Assembly (NCBI GenBank): GCA_049589355.1
Contig: JBAWAP010000087.1
Coordinates: forward strand, 1-40,094
Direction: 5' to 3'
DNA from: JBAWAP01 sp049589355
GTDB lineage: Bacteria > Chloroflexota > Anaerolineae > VGOG01
DNA length: 40,094 nucleotides
Shown: one piece after another, positions 24,768 through 33,030 of the stretch
How the letters are laid out: each line of letters opens with the position of its first letter
Numbering within the stretch: the stretch's first letter is position 1
Notes under the pieces: model-generated
Databases searched by the model: none
What the model was told of the DNA's origin: nothing
What the model saw: only the letters and a program-made list of their open reading frames with translations
Made by a program: the position numbers and the translations under genes

Positions 24768-25598
24768 ATGGTCAGAATTGCTCGTATGGAAGAGATCCTG
24801 AAGGGTCTGGAGGAGGAGCGGGAGAAAAAGTCCGAACTGGCAGAGACAATAGACCTGCACCATGCCCTGCTGGTTGCTCAGGCTAATGCACGAGTGCACT
24901 TGCCACGTTTGGAACGTTCACCTGAGGAGGCCGGGGACCTTCTTCGGCAGGGGATCGCCCTCCTTGAGCCTGAGGAATTGGAGGTGGATTGGGAAGCCTT
25001 TGCTCAACTCTGCGAGGAGATCTGCCACATCGGCTCGAAGCACCAGCCCGATCTGGGTGAAGAGTTCGAGAGGGTCCGCGTCTTCCTCGGCAGCTACCCC
25101 GATAAGAGGTCACTGGTCGTTGACTATTTGAAGGACAGGCCGGTGGGGGGGGCGGAGGAGGCGGGCGTCAATGGCGAGCTTCTGGCCTTTGTTCTCAACA
25201 GTGCCCTGCACCCTTTCCTGTGGGCCTATGCCGAAGTCCTGGCCCCCTTGATTGATGATCATCTGTGGTATCACGCCCGCTGTCCCGTCTGCGGTGGCCA
25301 GCCCGACTTTGCTCTCTTGGAGGCGGGATCAGGTGCCCGGCATCTCCTGTGTTCGCGTTGCGACAGCCAGTGGCTCTTCCGACGACTGGAGTGCCCCTTC
25401 TGCGGCAACACCGAACCTAACAAGCTGATTTACTACCCCAGTGAGGACGAAGTCTATCGCCTTTACGTCTGCCAGGTCTGCAACCGTTACCTCAAGACCA
25501 TTGACATGCGCCAGGTGGCCAGGAAGGTGATCCCGCCGGTGGAACGCATCGTCACTGTGGCCATGGACGTGGCAGCTCGAGAGGCGGGATACACGTGA
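24768..25598 (+). CDS. fdhE: Formate dehydrogenase accessory protein FdhE
   Basis: This 276-residue protein has a helical N-terminal half and a cysteine-rich C-terminal half with the paired motifs CPVCGGQPDF, LCSRCDSQW, CPFCGN and VCQVCNRYLKTID, which is the FdhE pattern. FdhE assists maturation of formate dehydrogenase, probably at the Fe-S or active-site sulfuration stage, and works in the cytoplasm. GGAGGAG lies upstream of the ATG. Its place just after the fdh operon, under its own promoter, fits. Confidence 0.93.
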   Translation: MVRIARMEEILKGLEEEREKKSELAETIDLHHALLVAQANARVHLPRLERSPEEAGDLLRQGIALLEPEELEVDWEAFAQLCEEICHIGSKHQPDLGEEFERVRVFLGSYPDKRSLVVDYLKDRPVGGAEEAGVNGELLAFVLNSALHPFLWAYAEVLAPLIDDHLWYHARCPVCGGQPDFALLEAGSGARHLLCSRCDSQWLFRRLECPFCGNTEPNKLIYYPSEDEVYRLYVCQVCNRYLKTIDMRQVARKVIPPVERIVTVAMDVAAREAGYT

Positions 25599-25624
25599 GA
25601 GCAAGGGACTCTTATCACCCTTTG

Positions 25625-25653
25625 ACCCTCTCCCAAGTCGGGGAGAGGGTTTC
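25625..25653 (+). terminator. Intrinsic terminator after fdhE
   Basis: ACCCTCTCCC (25625-25634) pairs with GGGAGAGGGT (25641-25650), followed by a short TTT. Confidence 0.75.
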
Positions 25654-25668
25654 GTAATTGTGGTCAGC

Positions 25669-25696
25669 TTGTGTTCTTCTCGTATTGTGTTATAAT
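25669..25696 (+). promoter_or_regulatory. Possible promoter of the ctaB-like gene
   Basis: A perfect TATAAT (25691-25696) lies 16 bases after TTGTGT (25669-25674), a weak -35 box. It is 63 bases upstream of the start at 25759. Confidence 0.5.
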
Positions 25697-25758
25697 CTGA
25701 GCGTATGTGAGGGGCGAAAGCTTAACCGTTTTCATGAACCTGGGGAGGGCCTGCAAGG

Positions 25759-26679
25759 ATGAGCGTCGTGGGTGATTACGATGGAGAAGTCCAAAAGAGA
25801 GCGACAAGAGGGGTGTTCCGGGCGGCTAAGAACTATGTGGAGGTCACGAAGCCCCGGTCTGTGCTTCTTCTCGTCTTCACTGCTGTTGGCGCTATGGTCG
25901 TCGCTGCTGAGGGCCAGGGCATTCCATTGGATTTACTTCTCGCCGCATTTGTGGCGATCATTGCGGGCTGCGCGGGGGCCAATGTTATTACCTGCTACAT
26001 TGATAGAGACATAGACGTTGTGATGGAGAGGACGAAGAGACGTCCTATCCCTTCCAAGAGGATCCATCCTCCGGAGAAGGCCCTCTACTTTGGGCTTGCT
26101 CTGGTTCTGGTCTCCCTCGCCCTATCCTGGCAGATCAACCTCTTCTCTTTCATCTGCATGGTCCTAGGTCTCGCCGATAATATCGTCGTCTACAGCCTGT
26201 TGACTAAGAGACGAAGTCCGCTAAACGTCATCTGGGGAGGCTTCAGCGGCGGCCTGCCTGTCCTTTTTGGCTGGGCGGCTGTTAGCGGCGGCATTAACCT
26301 CACCGCGCTCCTCATCGGGGCAATCGTCGTCCTCTGGATACCCAATCATATCTGGAACCTGGCTATCTTCTACAGTGACGATTACGAGAAGGTCAGTGTT
26401 CCTATGCTCCCTGCCGTCTTCGAGTTGAAGAAGACCCTTAGGTGTATTCTGACCACCGTCCTATTGATGTACCTCTTCTCTATCCTCCTATACTTCTTTG
26501 GACGGTTCGGCTCCCTATACTTGGGCCTGGCCTTAGCTTCCGGCCTTCTAATAAGTCTGGGAAACATCTACCTGGTTATCAGGCCTTCTACCCGAAGGGC
26601 CTGGACAATGTTCAAGCTTTCGAGCCCTTATCTCTTCCTCCTCTTTGCGGGGATGATATTGGACGTATTAATCAGATAG
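25759..26679 (+). CDS. ctaB: UbiA-family prenyltransferase, heme O synthase-like
   Basis: This polytopic membrane protein has 306 residues and about eight or nine helices. The prenyl-diphosphate site reads NVITCYIDRDIDVVMERTKRRP, shown here as the NxxxxxxDRDID motif at about residue 75, as in CtaB. Further CtaB-like segments are SLLTKRRSPLNVIWGG, GWAAVSGG and WIPNHIWNLAIFYSDDY, then VPMLP. CtaB farnesylates heme B to heme O for terminal oxidases. No oxidase gene is in the window, which is odd beside anaerobic metabolism, so another polyprenyl acceptor cannot be excluded. GGGGAGGG precedes the ATG. Confidence 0.82.
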   Translation: MSVVGDYDGEVQKRATRGVFRAAKNYVEVTKPRSVLLLVFTAVGAMVVAAEGQGIPLDLLLAAFVAIIAGCAGANVITCYIDRDIDVVMERTKRRPIPSKRIHPPEKALYFGLALVLVSLALSWQINLFSFICMVLGLADNIVVYSLLTKRRSPLNVIWGGFSGGLPVLFGWAAVSGGINLTALLIGAIVVLWIPNHIWNLAIFYSDDYEKVSVPMLPAVFELKKTLRCILTTVLLMYLFSILLYFFGRFGSLYLGLALASGLLISLGNIYLVIRPSTRRAWTMFKLSSPYLFLLFAGMILDVLIR

Positions 26680-26802
26680 GACATCGGGACTATGACTCGG
26701 GTTCGACCGGTTGGGGATAGGCCCGACCGCTTGAGAGCAATCGTCTAAAACAATAGCTATGGTGAGAGCAAATCCTAGATATTGAAGAAAGGGGGGAGCC
26801 CA

Positions 26803-27276
26803 GTGACAAAAGTCAAAATAGGTGGTGTCATTAGAAATGCCAACTTGGCTAAGATAGGGGTCATGGGTATCCCAGACCGTCCCGGCGTAGCAGGTGCCAT
26901 CCTCTCCGCTCTGGGCCGCGAAGGCGTTAACGTCGAATTCATCGTTCAGTGCATAGACCTAAATAACCAGGATCACGTTGTGTTCTGTGTCGCCCGGGAT
27001 GACTTGGAGGCTGCTCTAGACTTACTCGGGAAGATCAGACCTCGGTTGGGAGCGAAGGAGGTGACCCACGAGCCGGAAGTGGGGATAGTGTCCATCTTTG
27101 GCCCCGATTTCCGGGAGCGTCCAGGCATCGCTGGTACCATGTTCAACGCTCTGGCATCGGTGGGCATAAACATACTGGCGATCAGTACTTCTATTTCGAC
27201 CGTCTCTTGTGTGGTCAATGCAAATCGCCTCCCGGAAGCCGTTAAGGTTCTCGAAGCGACCTTTGACATGCCCTGA
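26803..27276 (+). CDS. Tandem ACT-domain protein resembling the regulatory half of aspartokinase
   Basis: This 157-residue protein is two ACT domains: IGVMGIPDRPGVAGAILSAL (about residues 19-38) and VGIVSIFGPDFRERPGIAGT (about 96-115). The second part INILAISTSISTVSCVVN is very like the C-terminus of aspartate kinase. No kinase domain is present. It may be a separate lysine/threonine-sensing subunit or an amino-acid sensor. I choose the GTG at 26803, with GGGGGGAG just before it, over a TTG at 26782. No operon partner is obvious. Confidence 0.82.
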   Translation: MTKVKIGGVIRNANLAKIGVMGIPDRPGVAGAILSALGREGVNVEFIVQCIDLNNQDHVVFCVARDDLEAALDLLGKIRPRLGAKEVTHEPEVGIVSIFGPDFRERPGIAGTMFNALASVGINILAISTSISTVSCVVNANRLPEAVKVLEATFDMP

Positions 27277-27381
27277 TGAACAAGGCCGAGTGAGAAAAGT
27301 GCGGCAAATAACCGGCATGGCGGTCTAGGGTGTGCCTCTAACGGCGCACCGTAGCCCCTTTCACTGTTGGTGCCAAATAAT

Positions 27382-27410
27382 GAGCCACCAGAATATCAAT
27401 CTGGTGGCTC
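27382..27410. terminator. Hairpin terminator between convergent genes
   Basis: GAGCCACCAGA (27382-27392) pairs perfectly with TCTGGTGGCTC (27400-27410), loop ATATCAA. It separates the ACT gene (plus) from the sirtuin gene (minus). The T-run is poor on both sides. Confidence 0.7.
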
Positions 27411-27432
27411 TCGTACTTCTTCACGTCACACT

Positions 27433-28212
27433 TTAGAGAATCCTGCTGTAGTTCGCTCTATCTCGGCATTCTCCGATGATCTGCGGCAGTGCCTCGGCCA
27501 CGTCCTCGTGAATGACCACGTCGGCTTGGCTATCCAAAGGGGTGGGTTGATAGTTGACGACGATGGACTTGGCCCCGCATCGCAAAGCGACAAAGGGTAT
27601 CTCCGAGGCTGGCGCTATCTCCAGGGAGGAGCCCACCACCAGCATCAGGTCGCACCTCTCGGCCTCTCCCCAGGCCTCCAGGAGAACCCACTTGGGCAAC
27701 GGCTCACCGATGAGGACTACGTTTGGCTTCAGCAGACCCCCACACTGGCAGTTAGGCACTTCCCCTTCCTCTAGGAATCGCTCGATCATACCCTGGGTGG
27801 AAACGACCTTGCGACACTTGAGGCAGGTGGCCTGGCGCATATTCCCGTGAAGCTCAAGGACACGCTTCGAGCCCGCCCTCTGGTGCAGATTATCAATGTT
27901 CTGGGTGATGACCGCCTTGAGCAAGTCCATCTCCTCCAGCTCGGCCAATGCTCGGTGGGCAGGGTTGGGCTTCGCCTCCAGCAGTTTTCTGGCCAGGGGG
28001 CGAGCCCACTCGTAGAAGGCCTGGGGTTGCAGGCGAAAGGAGAAGGACGAGGCTATGAGCATCGGGTTGAACCTCTCCCACAGGCCGGAGCCAGGGCTGC
28101 GAAAGTCGGGGATGCCCGAGGGGGTGCTGATCCCCGCGCCGGTCAGGGCGACGACGTAATTAGAATTGACGATGAGAGCAGCAGCTTGCTCAATTTCCCG
28201 TTGTGTACTCAT
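27433..28212 (-). CDS. cobB: NAD-dependent protein deacylase (sirtuin, CobB type)
   Basis: This 259-residue Sir2 protein has GAGISTPSGIPDFRS (NAD site), TQNIDNLHQRAG, the catalytic His in ELHGNM, zinc cysteines CLKC and CQCGG, and VVGSSLEIAPASEIP. It removes acyl groups from lysines, for example on acetyl-CoA synthetase, using NAD. The zinc site is complete. It follows the endonuclease V gene by 21 bases on the same strand. Confidence 0.95.
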   Translation of the reverse strand: MSTQREIEQAAALIVNSNYVVALTGAGISTPSGIPDFRSPGSGLWERFNPMLIASSFSFRLQPQAFYEWARPLARKLLEAKPNPAHRALAELEEMDLLKAVITQNIDNLHQRAGSKRVLELHGNMRQATCLKCRKVVSTQGMIERFLEEGEVPNCQCGGLLKPNVVLIGEPLPKWVLLEAWGEAERCDLMLVVGSSLEIAPASEIPFVALRCGAKSIVVNYQPTPLDSQADVVIHEDVAEALPQIIGECRDRANYSRIL

Positions 28213-28233
28213 GTGCTTTCCAAGAGACTTATT

Positions 28234-28932
28234 CTATAGCTCGAAGAGGCTGGGCTGGCTTACTTCTATCTGCAGCCTTTCTCCTCCCGCCACCCGATGG
28301 GCGTATCTCGTCGTCTCGGGCAGGCGGTAGTTCGTGCAACAACCGAGGACGTACTCGATAGCTGTAGGTAGGTCTACCTTATGACCGATGGAGACGTAGA
28401 GAGGGTTGACGCCGGTTTTGGTGCGCACCACGGCGCCGATGATCTCGTCGCCATCGTAGAGGTTAGTGTAGGAACCCCTTTCGGGGCCTGGCTCGTGGTG
28501 GCTGCCGCAGAGGCGCGATTTGGCGCAACCGATGGAGGGCCTATCTATGATGACCCCCAGGTGGGTCGCCAGGCCCATGCGACGAGGATGAGCCAGGCCC
28601 TGAGCGTCGAAAACGAGCAGGTCGGGCTCTGTTTTCAACTTCTCCAGGGCGGCCAGGACAGCCGGCGCTTCGCGGAAGGCCAAAAGGCCAGGGATGTAGG
28701 GAAATTCTACGGGCAGTTCTGCCAGGCTGTAATCAACAGGAGTTAACCCTGGATAGCTGAGCACTACTATAGCGGCCTTAGCTACGTCGCCTTTGAAGGA
28801 AACGTCAACGCCGGCCACGGTATTGACTGGGTCGGGAGTCCTCTCCGTGGATACTTTGTTCCGTAGCTCCTGCTGTATTTCCATGGCCTCGGAGGGGGAG
28901 ACATCCCAGCGGTGGGGGGAAACAATTTTCAT
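28234..28932 (-). CDS. nfi: Endonuclease V
   Basis: This 232-residue protein has the Nfi motifs: AGVDVSFKGDVAKAAIVV with the metal-binding Asp, VEFPYIPGLLAFREAP, LLVFDAQGLAHPRRMGLATH and SIGHKVDLPTAIEYV. It nicks DNA near deoxyinosine and other deaminated bases. It is co-transcribed with cobB. Just upstream lies an inverted repeat of the AAATCGGAAATCG type. In this window a guanine-lesion amidohydrolase (34944-36305) is also found, though not adjacent. Confidence 0.95.
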   Translation of the reverse strand: MKIVSPHRWDVSPSEAMEIQQELRNKVSTERTPDPVNTVAGVDVSFKGDVAKAAIVVLSYPGLTPVDYSLAELPVEFPYIPGLLAFREAPAVLAALEKLKTEPDLLVFDAQGLAHPRRMGLATHLGVIIDRPSIGCAKSRLCGSHHEPGPERGSYTNLYDGDEIIGAVVRTKTGVNPLYVSIGHKVDLPTAIEYVLGCCTNYRLPETTRYAHRVAGGERLQIEVSQPSLFEL

Positions 28933-28954
28933 CGCCTTGTCCTTTCAAACTACT

Positions 28955-29002
28955 CGATTTCCGAATGCCGATTCTCGATTGTAATTCGCAAATCGGAAAT
29001 CG
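28955..29002. repeat. AATCGGAAATCG-type inverted repeat upstream of nfi
   Basis: CGATTTCCGA (28955-28964) pairs with TCGGAAATCG (28993-29002). The centre has further CGATT units. The same unit builds the palindrome inside miaA (38640-38705), so both belong to one family of iterated palindromes. Confidence 0.75.
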
Positions 29003-29045
29003 TTGTATTACTTTAGCACAAAAGGAGATTGTTGGCAAGCGGTTT

Positions 29046-29074
29046 TTGACAGAGGCCGACTTTTGGTGTAATAT
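29046..29074 (+). promoter_or_regulatory. Promoter of the ArsR/glycolipid operon
   Basis: A perfect TTGACA (29046-29051), 17 bases, TAATAT (29069-29074, four of six). The start codon is 36 bases downstream. AT-rich sequence with ATATATAAA around the -10 box could hold an ArsR-type operator. Confidence 0.7.
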
Positions 29075-29109
29075 ATAAACGCTTCTTTATCAATAATGGC
29101 AGGCTGGTT

Positions 29110-29427
29110 ATGCCCGACGATCTCTTGAGCACATCAAAAGACCTCACAAAATGTTTCAAGGCTTTAAGTGACATCGCTCGCTTGCGCATCGTCGCCCAGT
29201 TGGCTGCCAGTGGTGAGCTAAACGTTTCGGAGCTGGTTGAGGCTCTGGAGGTCAGCCAGCCTCTTATCTCCTGGCATCTGCGGCGGCTGGAGAAGGTGGG
29301 TCTGGTCGAGGTCAGGCGGGAGGGGCGTCAGGCATATTGTTCGTTGAATTGGGGGAGACTCCGTCGGTACTTGCGGGAGTTCACCGAAGTGCTTGGCGAG
29401 ACCGGTCAACAGATAGGAGATGGATGA
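29110..29427 (+). CDS. ArsR-family winged-helix regulator
   Basis: This 105-residue protein has the ArsR fold: KCFKALSDIARLRIVAQLA, NVSELVEALEVSQPLISWHL (recognition helix) and VEVRREGRQAYCSLN (wing). It has one cysteine in the wing and one near the N-terminus but no metal-binding ELCVC motif, so it may not sense metals. It overlaps the acyltransferase start by four bases (ATGA) and so belongs to the lipid operon, which it may regulate. Confidence 0.9.
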   Translation: MPDDLLSTSKDLTKCFKALSDIARLRIVAQLAASGELNVSELVEALEVSQPLISWHLRRLEKVGLVEVRREGRQAYCSLNWGRLRRYLREFTEVLGETGQQIGDG

Positions 29428-30323
29428 GCGTAGAGAAGATACTGAATCAGACGATGCTCAGCTATTATCTCTACCGTCTGTCGGGCTTCGTCTTGCCTCT
29501 CATACCGCCGCGTGTCGGCTACGGCTTGGCAACCAGATTGGGCGATGTCCTTTACCGCTTGGCCAAGGGCACACGAGCCAACATCTATGACAATGTAACC
29601 CACATTTTAGAAGGTAGCCAAAAGGTGGGCGATATCGAGGCCATAGTGCGAGGCGTGTTTCGCAGCATGGCGAAGAATTACTACGACCTCTTTCGTGTGC
29701 CAACTCTCAGCTTGGTTGACATCGCCCGTTTGGTGAAAGTGGAAGGCTGGGAGCATGTCGAGAGGGCTTTGTCCAAGGGTAAGGGGTTGATCTTTGTCTC
29801 AGCCCACTTTGGCAATATAGATATTGTGGCTCAGGTGATAGCCCTGCGGGAGATCCCGGTCGTCGTCCCCGCTCAGCACCTTAAGCCGGAGGTATTGTAT
29901 CGGTACATCTGCAGCCTGCGGGCCAGCAAGGGCATTCGGCTGATCCCCATTGATGGGCCGCTCTTTGAGTTCTTCCGGGCTCTGCGGCGCAATGAGGTCG
30001 TGGGCCTGGCCGCCGACAGGGACATAACCGAGAGTGGCATCGTGGTGGACTTTTTTGGCGCGCCCGCCCGTCTGCCCGATGGCTATGCCCAGCTATCCTT
30101 ACGCACTGGAGCGCCGATCATCGTGGGATTCAGCCAGCGGCTACCAGACAATACGTTTGTGGCCCACCTTGAGTCACCACTGGAGTTAGAGGTCACCGGC
30201 GACCGGGACCGTGATGTTAGGACTGGCGTGGAGAGGGTGGTGGCCATTATGGAGCGCTATATTGGGGAGCAGCCCGAACAGTGGGTGATGTCGGTGCCCA
30301 TTTGGCGAACGGCGGATAGATGA
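29424..30323 (+). CDS. LpxL/HtrB-PatA family acyltransferase
   Basis: This 299-residue protein from the ATG at 29424 has the HX4D catalytic motif in VSAHFGNIDIV, a hydrophobic N-terminal segment (GFVLPLIPPRVGYG), AADRDITESGIVVDFFG and the C-terminal PEQWVM-type motif of the family. Members acylate lipid A or, in mycobacteria (PatA), phosphatidylinositol mannosides at the membrane. The next two genes (PimA-like and CDP-alcohol transferase) favour the PatA-like role. The frame extends upstream to 29337 but that would overlap the regulator. Coupled by ATGA to the next gene. Confidence 0.85.
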   Translation: MSVEKILNQTMLSYYLYRLSGFVLPLIPPRVGYGLATRLGDVLYRLAKGTRANIYDNVTHILEGSQKVGDIEAIVRGVFRSMAKNYYDLFRVPTLSLVDIARLVKVEGWEHVERALSKGKGLIFVSAHFGNIDIVAQVIALREIPVVVPAQHLKPEVLYRYICSLRASKGIRLIPIDGPLFEFFRALRRNEVVGLAADRDITESGIVVDFFGAPARLPDGYAQLSLRTGAPIIVGFSQRLPDNTFVAHLESPLELEVTGDRDRDVRTGVERVVAIMERYIGEQPEQWVMSVPIWRTADR

Positions 30324-31465
30324 AGATTGCCCTGGTGTCGCCCTATGACTATCCCTATCCGGGTGGGGTGGTCAATCATATCTTCTATCTGGACAGAGAA
30401 TTTCGGCGTCTAGGTCACGATGTCCGCATCATCGCCGCCTGCTCCGAGGATGTGGGGGACGTACCCCGCCAGGTCATCAAGGTCTCTGGCTCCATTGCTC
30501 ACGTTCACTTCGCTGGCTCCGTGGCTCGCATTACCCTCTCGCCGCGCGTCTATCGGCGGGTGAAGAAGATACTGAAACAGGAGCAATTTGACGTCATTCA
30601 CCTTCACGAGCCCATGACACCGACTCTTCCTCTGTCTGTTCTGCGCCACGTTCCCTTATCCCCCCAGTCCGTGGTTGTGGGCACCTTCCACGCCTACCGC
30701 GAATCCTCGCACCCGGGCTACGACTACGCCAAACGCATCTTCGAGCGCTTCTTCGACCGCCTCGATGGCCGGATCGCTGTCTCTGAGGCGGTTCGAGATT
30801 TCTTGATCCCCTACTTCCCAGGCGATTACCGCATTATCCCCAACGGCATTGACGTGAAACGCTTCAGCGACCCGGCTTTGCGCCCGATAGAGCGGTTTGA
30901 TGACAGCAAGCGGAACATTCTTTTCGTCGGACGTCTGGATAAGCGCAAAGGGTTCAAATACCTCCTCCATGCTTTTGCTCAGGTCAAGAAAGCTGTTCCC
31001 GAAGCCCGACTTATGGTGGTAGGAGCTTACGATAAGGAGGACAAGGCACCATTTGTGCTCTATGCTCGCCGGCACGGCCTTCGCGATGTCAGGTTTATCG
31101 GCTACGTATCGGAAGATGACTTGCCTCGCTACTATCGAACCTGCCACGTCTTCTGCGCGCCCTCCACCGGCTTCGAGAGCTTCGGAATTATCTTGCTGGA
31201 AGCAATGGCGGCCGGGAAGCCCATCGTGGCCTCCAACATCGCCGGTTATCGCGGTGTCTTGGAGGACGGGGAGGGGGGGCTTCTGGTCCAGCCTGAAGAC
31301 GAGCGGGGCCTGGCTGATGCTCTGATTCGTCTGCTCAAAGATCCGGCCCTGCGAGGGAGAATGGGCCACAAGGGACAAGCCAAGGCAGCAGACTACTCCT
31401 GGCAGAAGGTGGCCCAGCAGGTTTTGGATTATTATCGAGAGCTATTGGAGAGGAAAAGACATTGA
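30320..31465 (+). CDS. GT4 glycosyltransferase, PimA-like
   Basis: This 381-residue retaining glycosyltransferase of family 4 starts KIALVSPYDYPYPGGVVNH (nucleotide-sugar/lipid site), has HLHEPMTPTLPLSVL, GRIAVSEAVRDF, IPNGIDVKRFS, FVGRLDKRKG and the EX7E motif region ESFGIILLEAMAAG. HEPMxPxLPLSVL and CAPSTGFESFGI resemble mycobacterial PimA, which puts mannose on phosphatidylinositol. With the neighbouring acyltransferase and CDP-alcohol phosphatidyltransferase it suggests synthesis of a glycosylated phospholipid. The sugar and acceptor are not proven. Confidence 0.87.
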   Translation: MKIALVSPYDYPYPGGVVNHIFYLDREFRRLGHDVRIIAACSEDVGDVPRQVIKVSGSIAHVHFAGSVARITLSPRVYRRVKKILKQEQFDVIHLHEPMTPTLPLSVLRHVPLSPQSVVVGTFHAYRESSHPGYDYAKRIFERFFDRLDGRIAVSEAVRDFLIPYFPGDYRIIPNGIDVKRFSDPALRPIERFDDSKRNILFVGRLDKRKGFKYLLHAFAQVKKAVPEARLMVVGAYDKEDKAPFVLYARRHGLRDVRFIGYVSEDDLPRYYRTCHVFCAPSTGFESFGIILLEAMAAGKPIVASNIAGYRGVLEDGEGGLLVQPEDERGLADALIRLLKDPALRGRMGHKGQAKAADYSWQKVAQQVLDYYRELLERKRH

Positions 31466-32136
31466 GAAGCAAGGAGAAGTGGCTGGAATTTCTCAGAGGT
31501 CAAATACGAAGGCAGGACGGGGCGAAGAGTGGCCAGACTGTAACCCTGACCGATCTGGCTAGGAAGTGGACCGTGGGCATCCTGGAGCCCATCGCCAGCC
31601 TCATCGGCCGGACGGGGGTATCCCCAAACGTGGTGACGTTGACAGGTGCTGTTCTTAATTTGGGGGTCGCTTGCGTCCTGTCCAAGGGCTACATGAGGAT
31701 CGGTGGCCTCTTGGTCCCCCTGGTTGCGCTCTTTGATGCTTTGGACGGGGCCTTGGCCCGGCTGACAGCGAAGAGGAGCCGCTTTGGAGCTTTCTTGGAT
31801 TCGACTATGGATCGCTTCTCGGAGGCGATCCTCTACCTGGGGCTTCTCTTCCACTATACCCGATACGGCGCTAGACAGGAGATCCTCCTCATCTATGCCA
31901 CCATAGTGGGCTCCCTGATGGTTAGTTACGCCAGGGCCCGGGCCGAGGGGCTGGGCCTCGATTGCAAGGTCGGGCTCCTCACCCGCTTGGAGAGGGTTAT
32001 TATCCTGACCATCGCCTTAATCCTAGATCAGATGTCCATTGCTTTGTGGGTGCTGGCCATCCTGACCAACTTTACCGCGTTGCAGCGGATGTACCACGTC
32101 TGGAAGGCTACTCATGGGGAGGACGAGGGTAGTTAG
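31462..32136 (+). CDS. CDP-alcohol phosphatidyltransferase (phosphatidylinositol-phosphate synthase-like)
   Basis: This 224-residue membrane enzyme carries the family signature DALDGALARLTAKRSRFGAF, completed by LDSTMDRFSE: D-x2-DG-x2-AR-x8-G-x3-D-x3-D. Six hydrophobic segments follow the amphipathic N-terminus. It joins a CDP-diacylglycerol to an alcohol, here probably inositol phosphate given the PimA/PatA-like neighbours; archaetidyl- or glycerol-phosphate is possible. The start is a TTG at 31462 overlapping the previous stop; no ATG is available nearby. Confidence 0.87.
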   Translation: MRSKEKWLEFLRGQIRRQDGAKSGQTVTLTDLARKWTVGILEPIASLIGRTGVSPNVVTLTGAVLNLGVACVLSKGYMRIGGLLVPLVALFDALDGALARLTAKRSRFGAFLDSTMDRFSEAILYLGLLFHYTRYGARQEILLIYATIVGSLMVSYARARAEGLGLDCKVGLLTRLERVIILTIALILDQMSIALWVLAILTNFTALQRMYHVWKATHGEDEGS

Positions 32137-32142
32137 GGGGAG

Positions 32143-33030
32143 ATGGGGGGCTTTTTCGGTGCGGGCGGTGGAGCACGAACCAAAGTTGCTTGGTATGCTC
32201 TGCCGCCCGTTTTTACGTTAGTTTGGTGTTGGGATGTCTTAAGGGGCAGGCGTCGTTCCTTTGGGGCTGACGCGATAAAGTTGTTGCGTGTCCTCCGCCC
32301 CCAGCCCGCGGTCGAGAACGCCGATCTTATCCCGCCCGAGAGCCCCTTCGTGGTGGTGACCAATCACTACTGCCGCCAGGGCCTGGGTGTCTGGTGGAGC
32401 GTCCTCCTGATCGGCCAGGCTCTCGCTCGCTGGAGGCCGGAACTGGGCGAGATGCGCTGGGTCATGACCAACCAGTGGACTTACCAGGACCCCATCCGCA
32501 GTCGCTTGGTGACGCCCCTCACGCGCTGGCTTTTCCACAGGATTGCTCGCTCTTACGGCTTCGTCCCAATGCCGCCCATGCCTCCGAATCCTTCTCACGT
32601 CGAGGAGAGGGCCCAGGCGGTGCGGAGAGCCCTTTCTCTGGTCCAGGGTGGGGCCATAATCGGCCTGGCACCTGAGGGGCGGGAAGGCAGCGACAGCAGC
32701 TTGATAGATCCGCCTGTCGGGGCAGGCCGCTTTCTCCTCCTGCTGGCCAAGGCGGGCCTCCCCATGCTGCCGGTGGGCGTAGCCGAGAAGAACGGGACCT
32801 TGACTGCCTCCTTTGGCGAGCCTTTTACTTTGAGGGCTCAACCAGGCTTGGAAAAACGCCAGCAGGATCGGCGAGTCTGTGAGACAGTGATGGTAGCCAT
32901 AGGAAAGCTCTTGCCACCGGAGCTGTGGGGGGTCTACCGAGAGCAAATTGACGCGGAAGACCATTATTGGGTAAAGGGGAGGATTCATGGCCAGATTGAT
33001 CATCCTTGGTTCGGCGGCAGCGCTGCCTGA
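32143..33030 (+). CDS. PlsC-like 1-acylglycerol-phosphate acyltransferase homolog
   Basis: This 295-residue protein resembles the PlsC family: VVVTNHYCRQGLGVWW stands where NHxxxxD is usual, and GLAPEGREGSD corresponds to the FPEGTRS motif. The catalytic Asp of the NHX4D box is replaced (NHYCRQG), so activity may differ. It follows the CDP-alcohol transferase by six bases in the lipid operon. The 3' end overlaps the next start by 44 bases, which is long but possible. Confidence 0.72.
   Translation: MGGFFGAGGGARTKVAWYALPPVFTLVWCWDVLRGRRRSFGADAIKLLRVLRPQPAVENADLIPPESPFVVVTNHYCRQGLGVWWSVLLIGQALARWRPELGEMRWVMTNQWTYQDPIRSRLVTPLTRWLFHRIARSYGFVPMPPMPPNPSHVEERAQAVRRALSLVQGGAIIGLAPEGREGSDSSLIDPPVGAGRFLLLLAKAGLPMLPVGVAEKNGTLTASFGEPFTLRAQPGLEKRQQDRRVCETVMVAIGKLLPPELWGVYREQIDAEDHYWVKGRIHGQIDHPWFGGSAA

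Noticed and set aside
26690..26760. A GGTTCGA string suggesting a tRNA T-arm
   Set aside because: No acceptor stem, D-arm or anticodon arm could be built around it; the same applies to the GGTTCGAA string on the minus strand near 39630.
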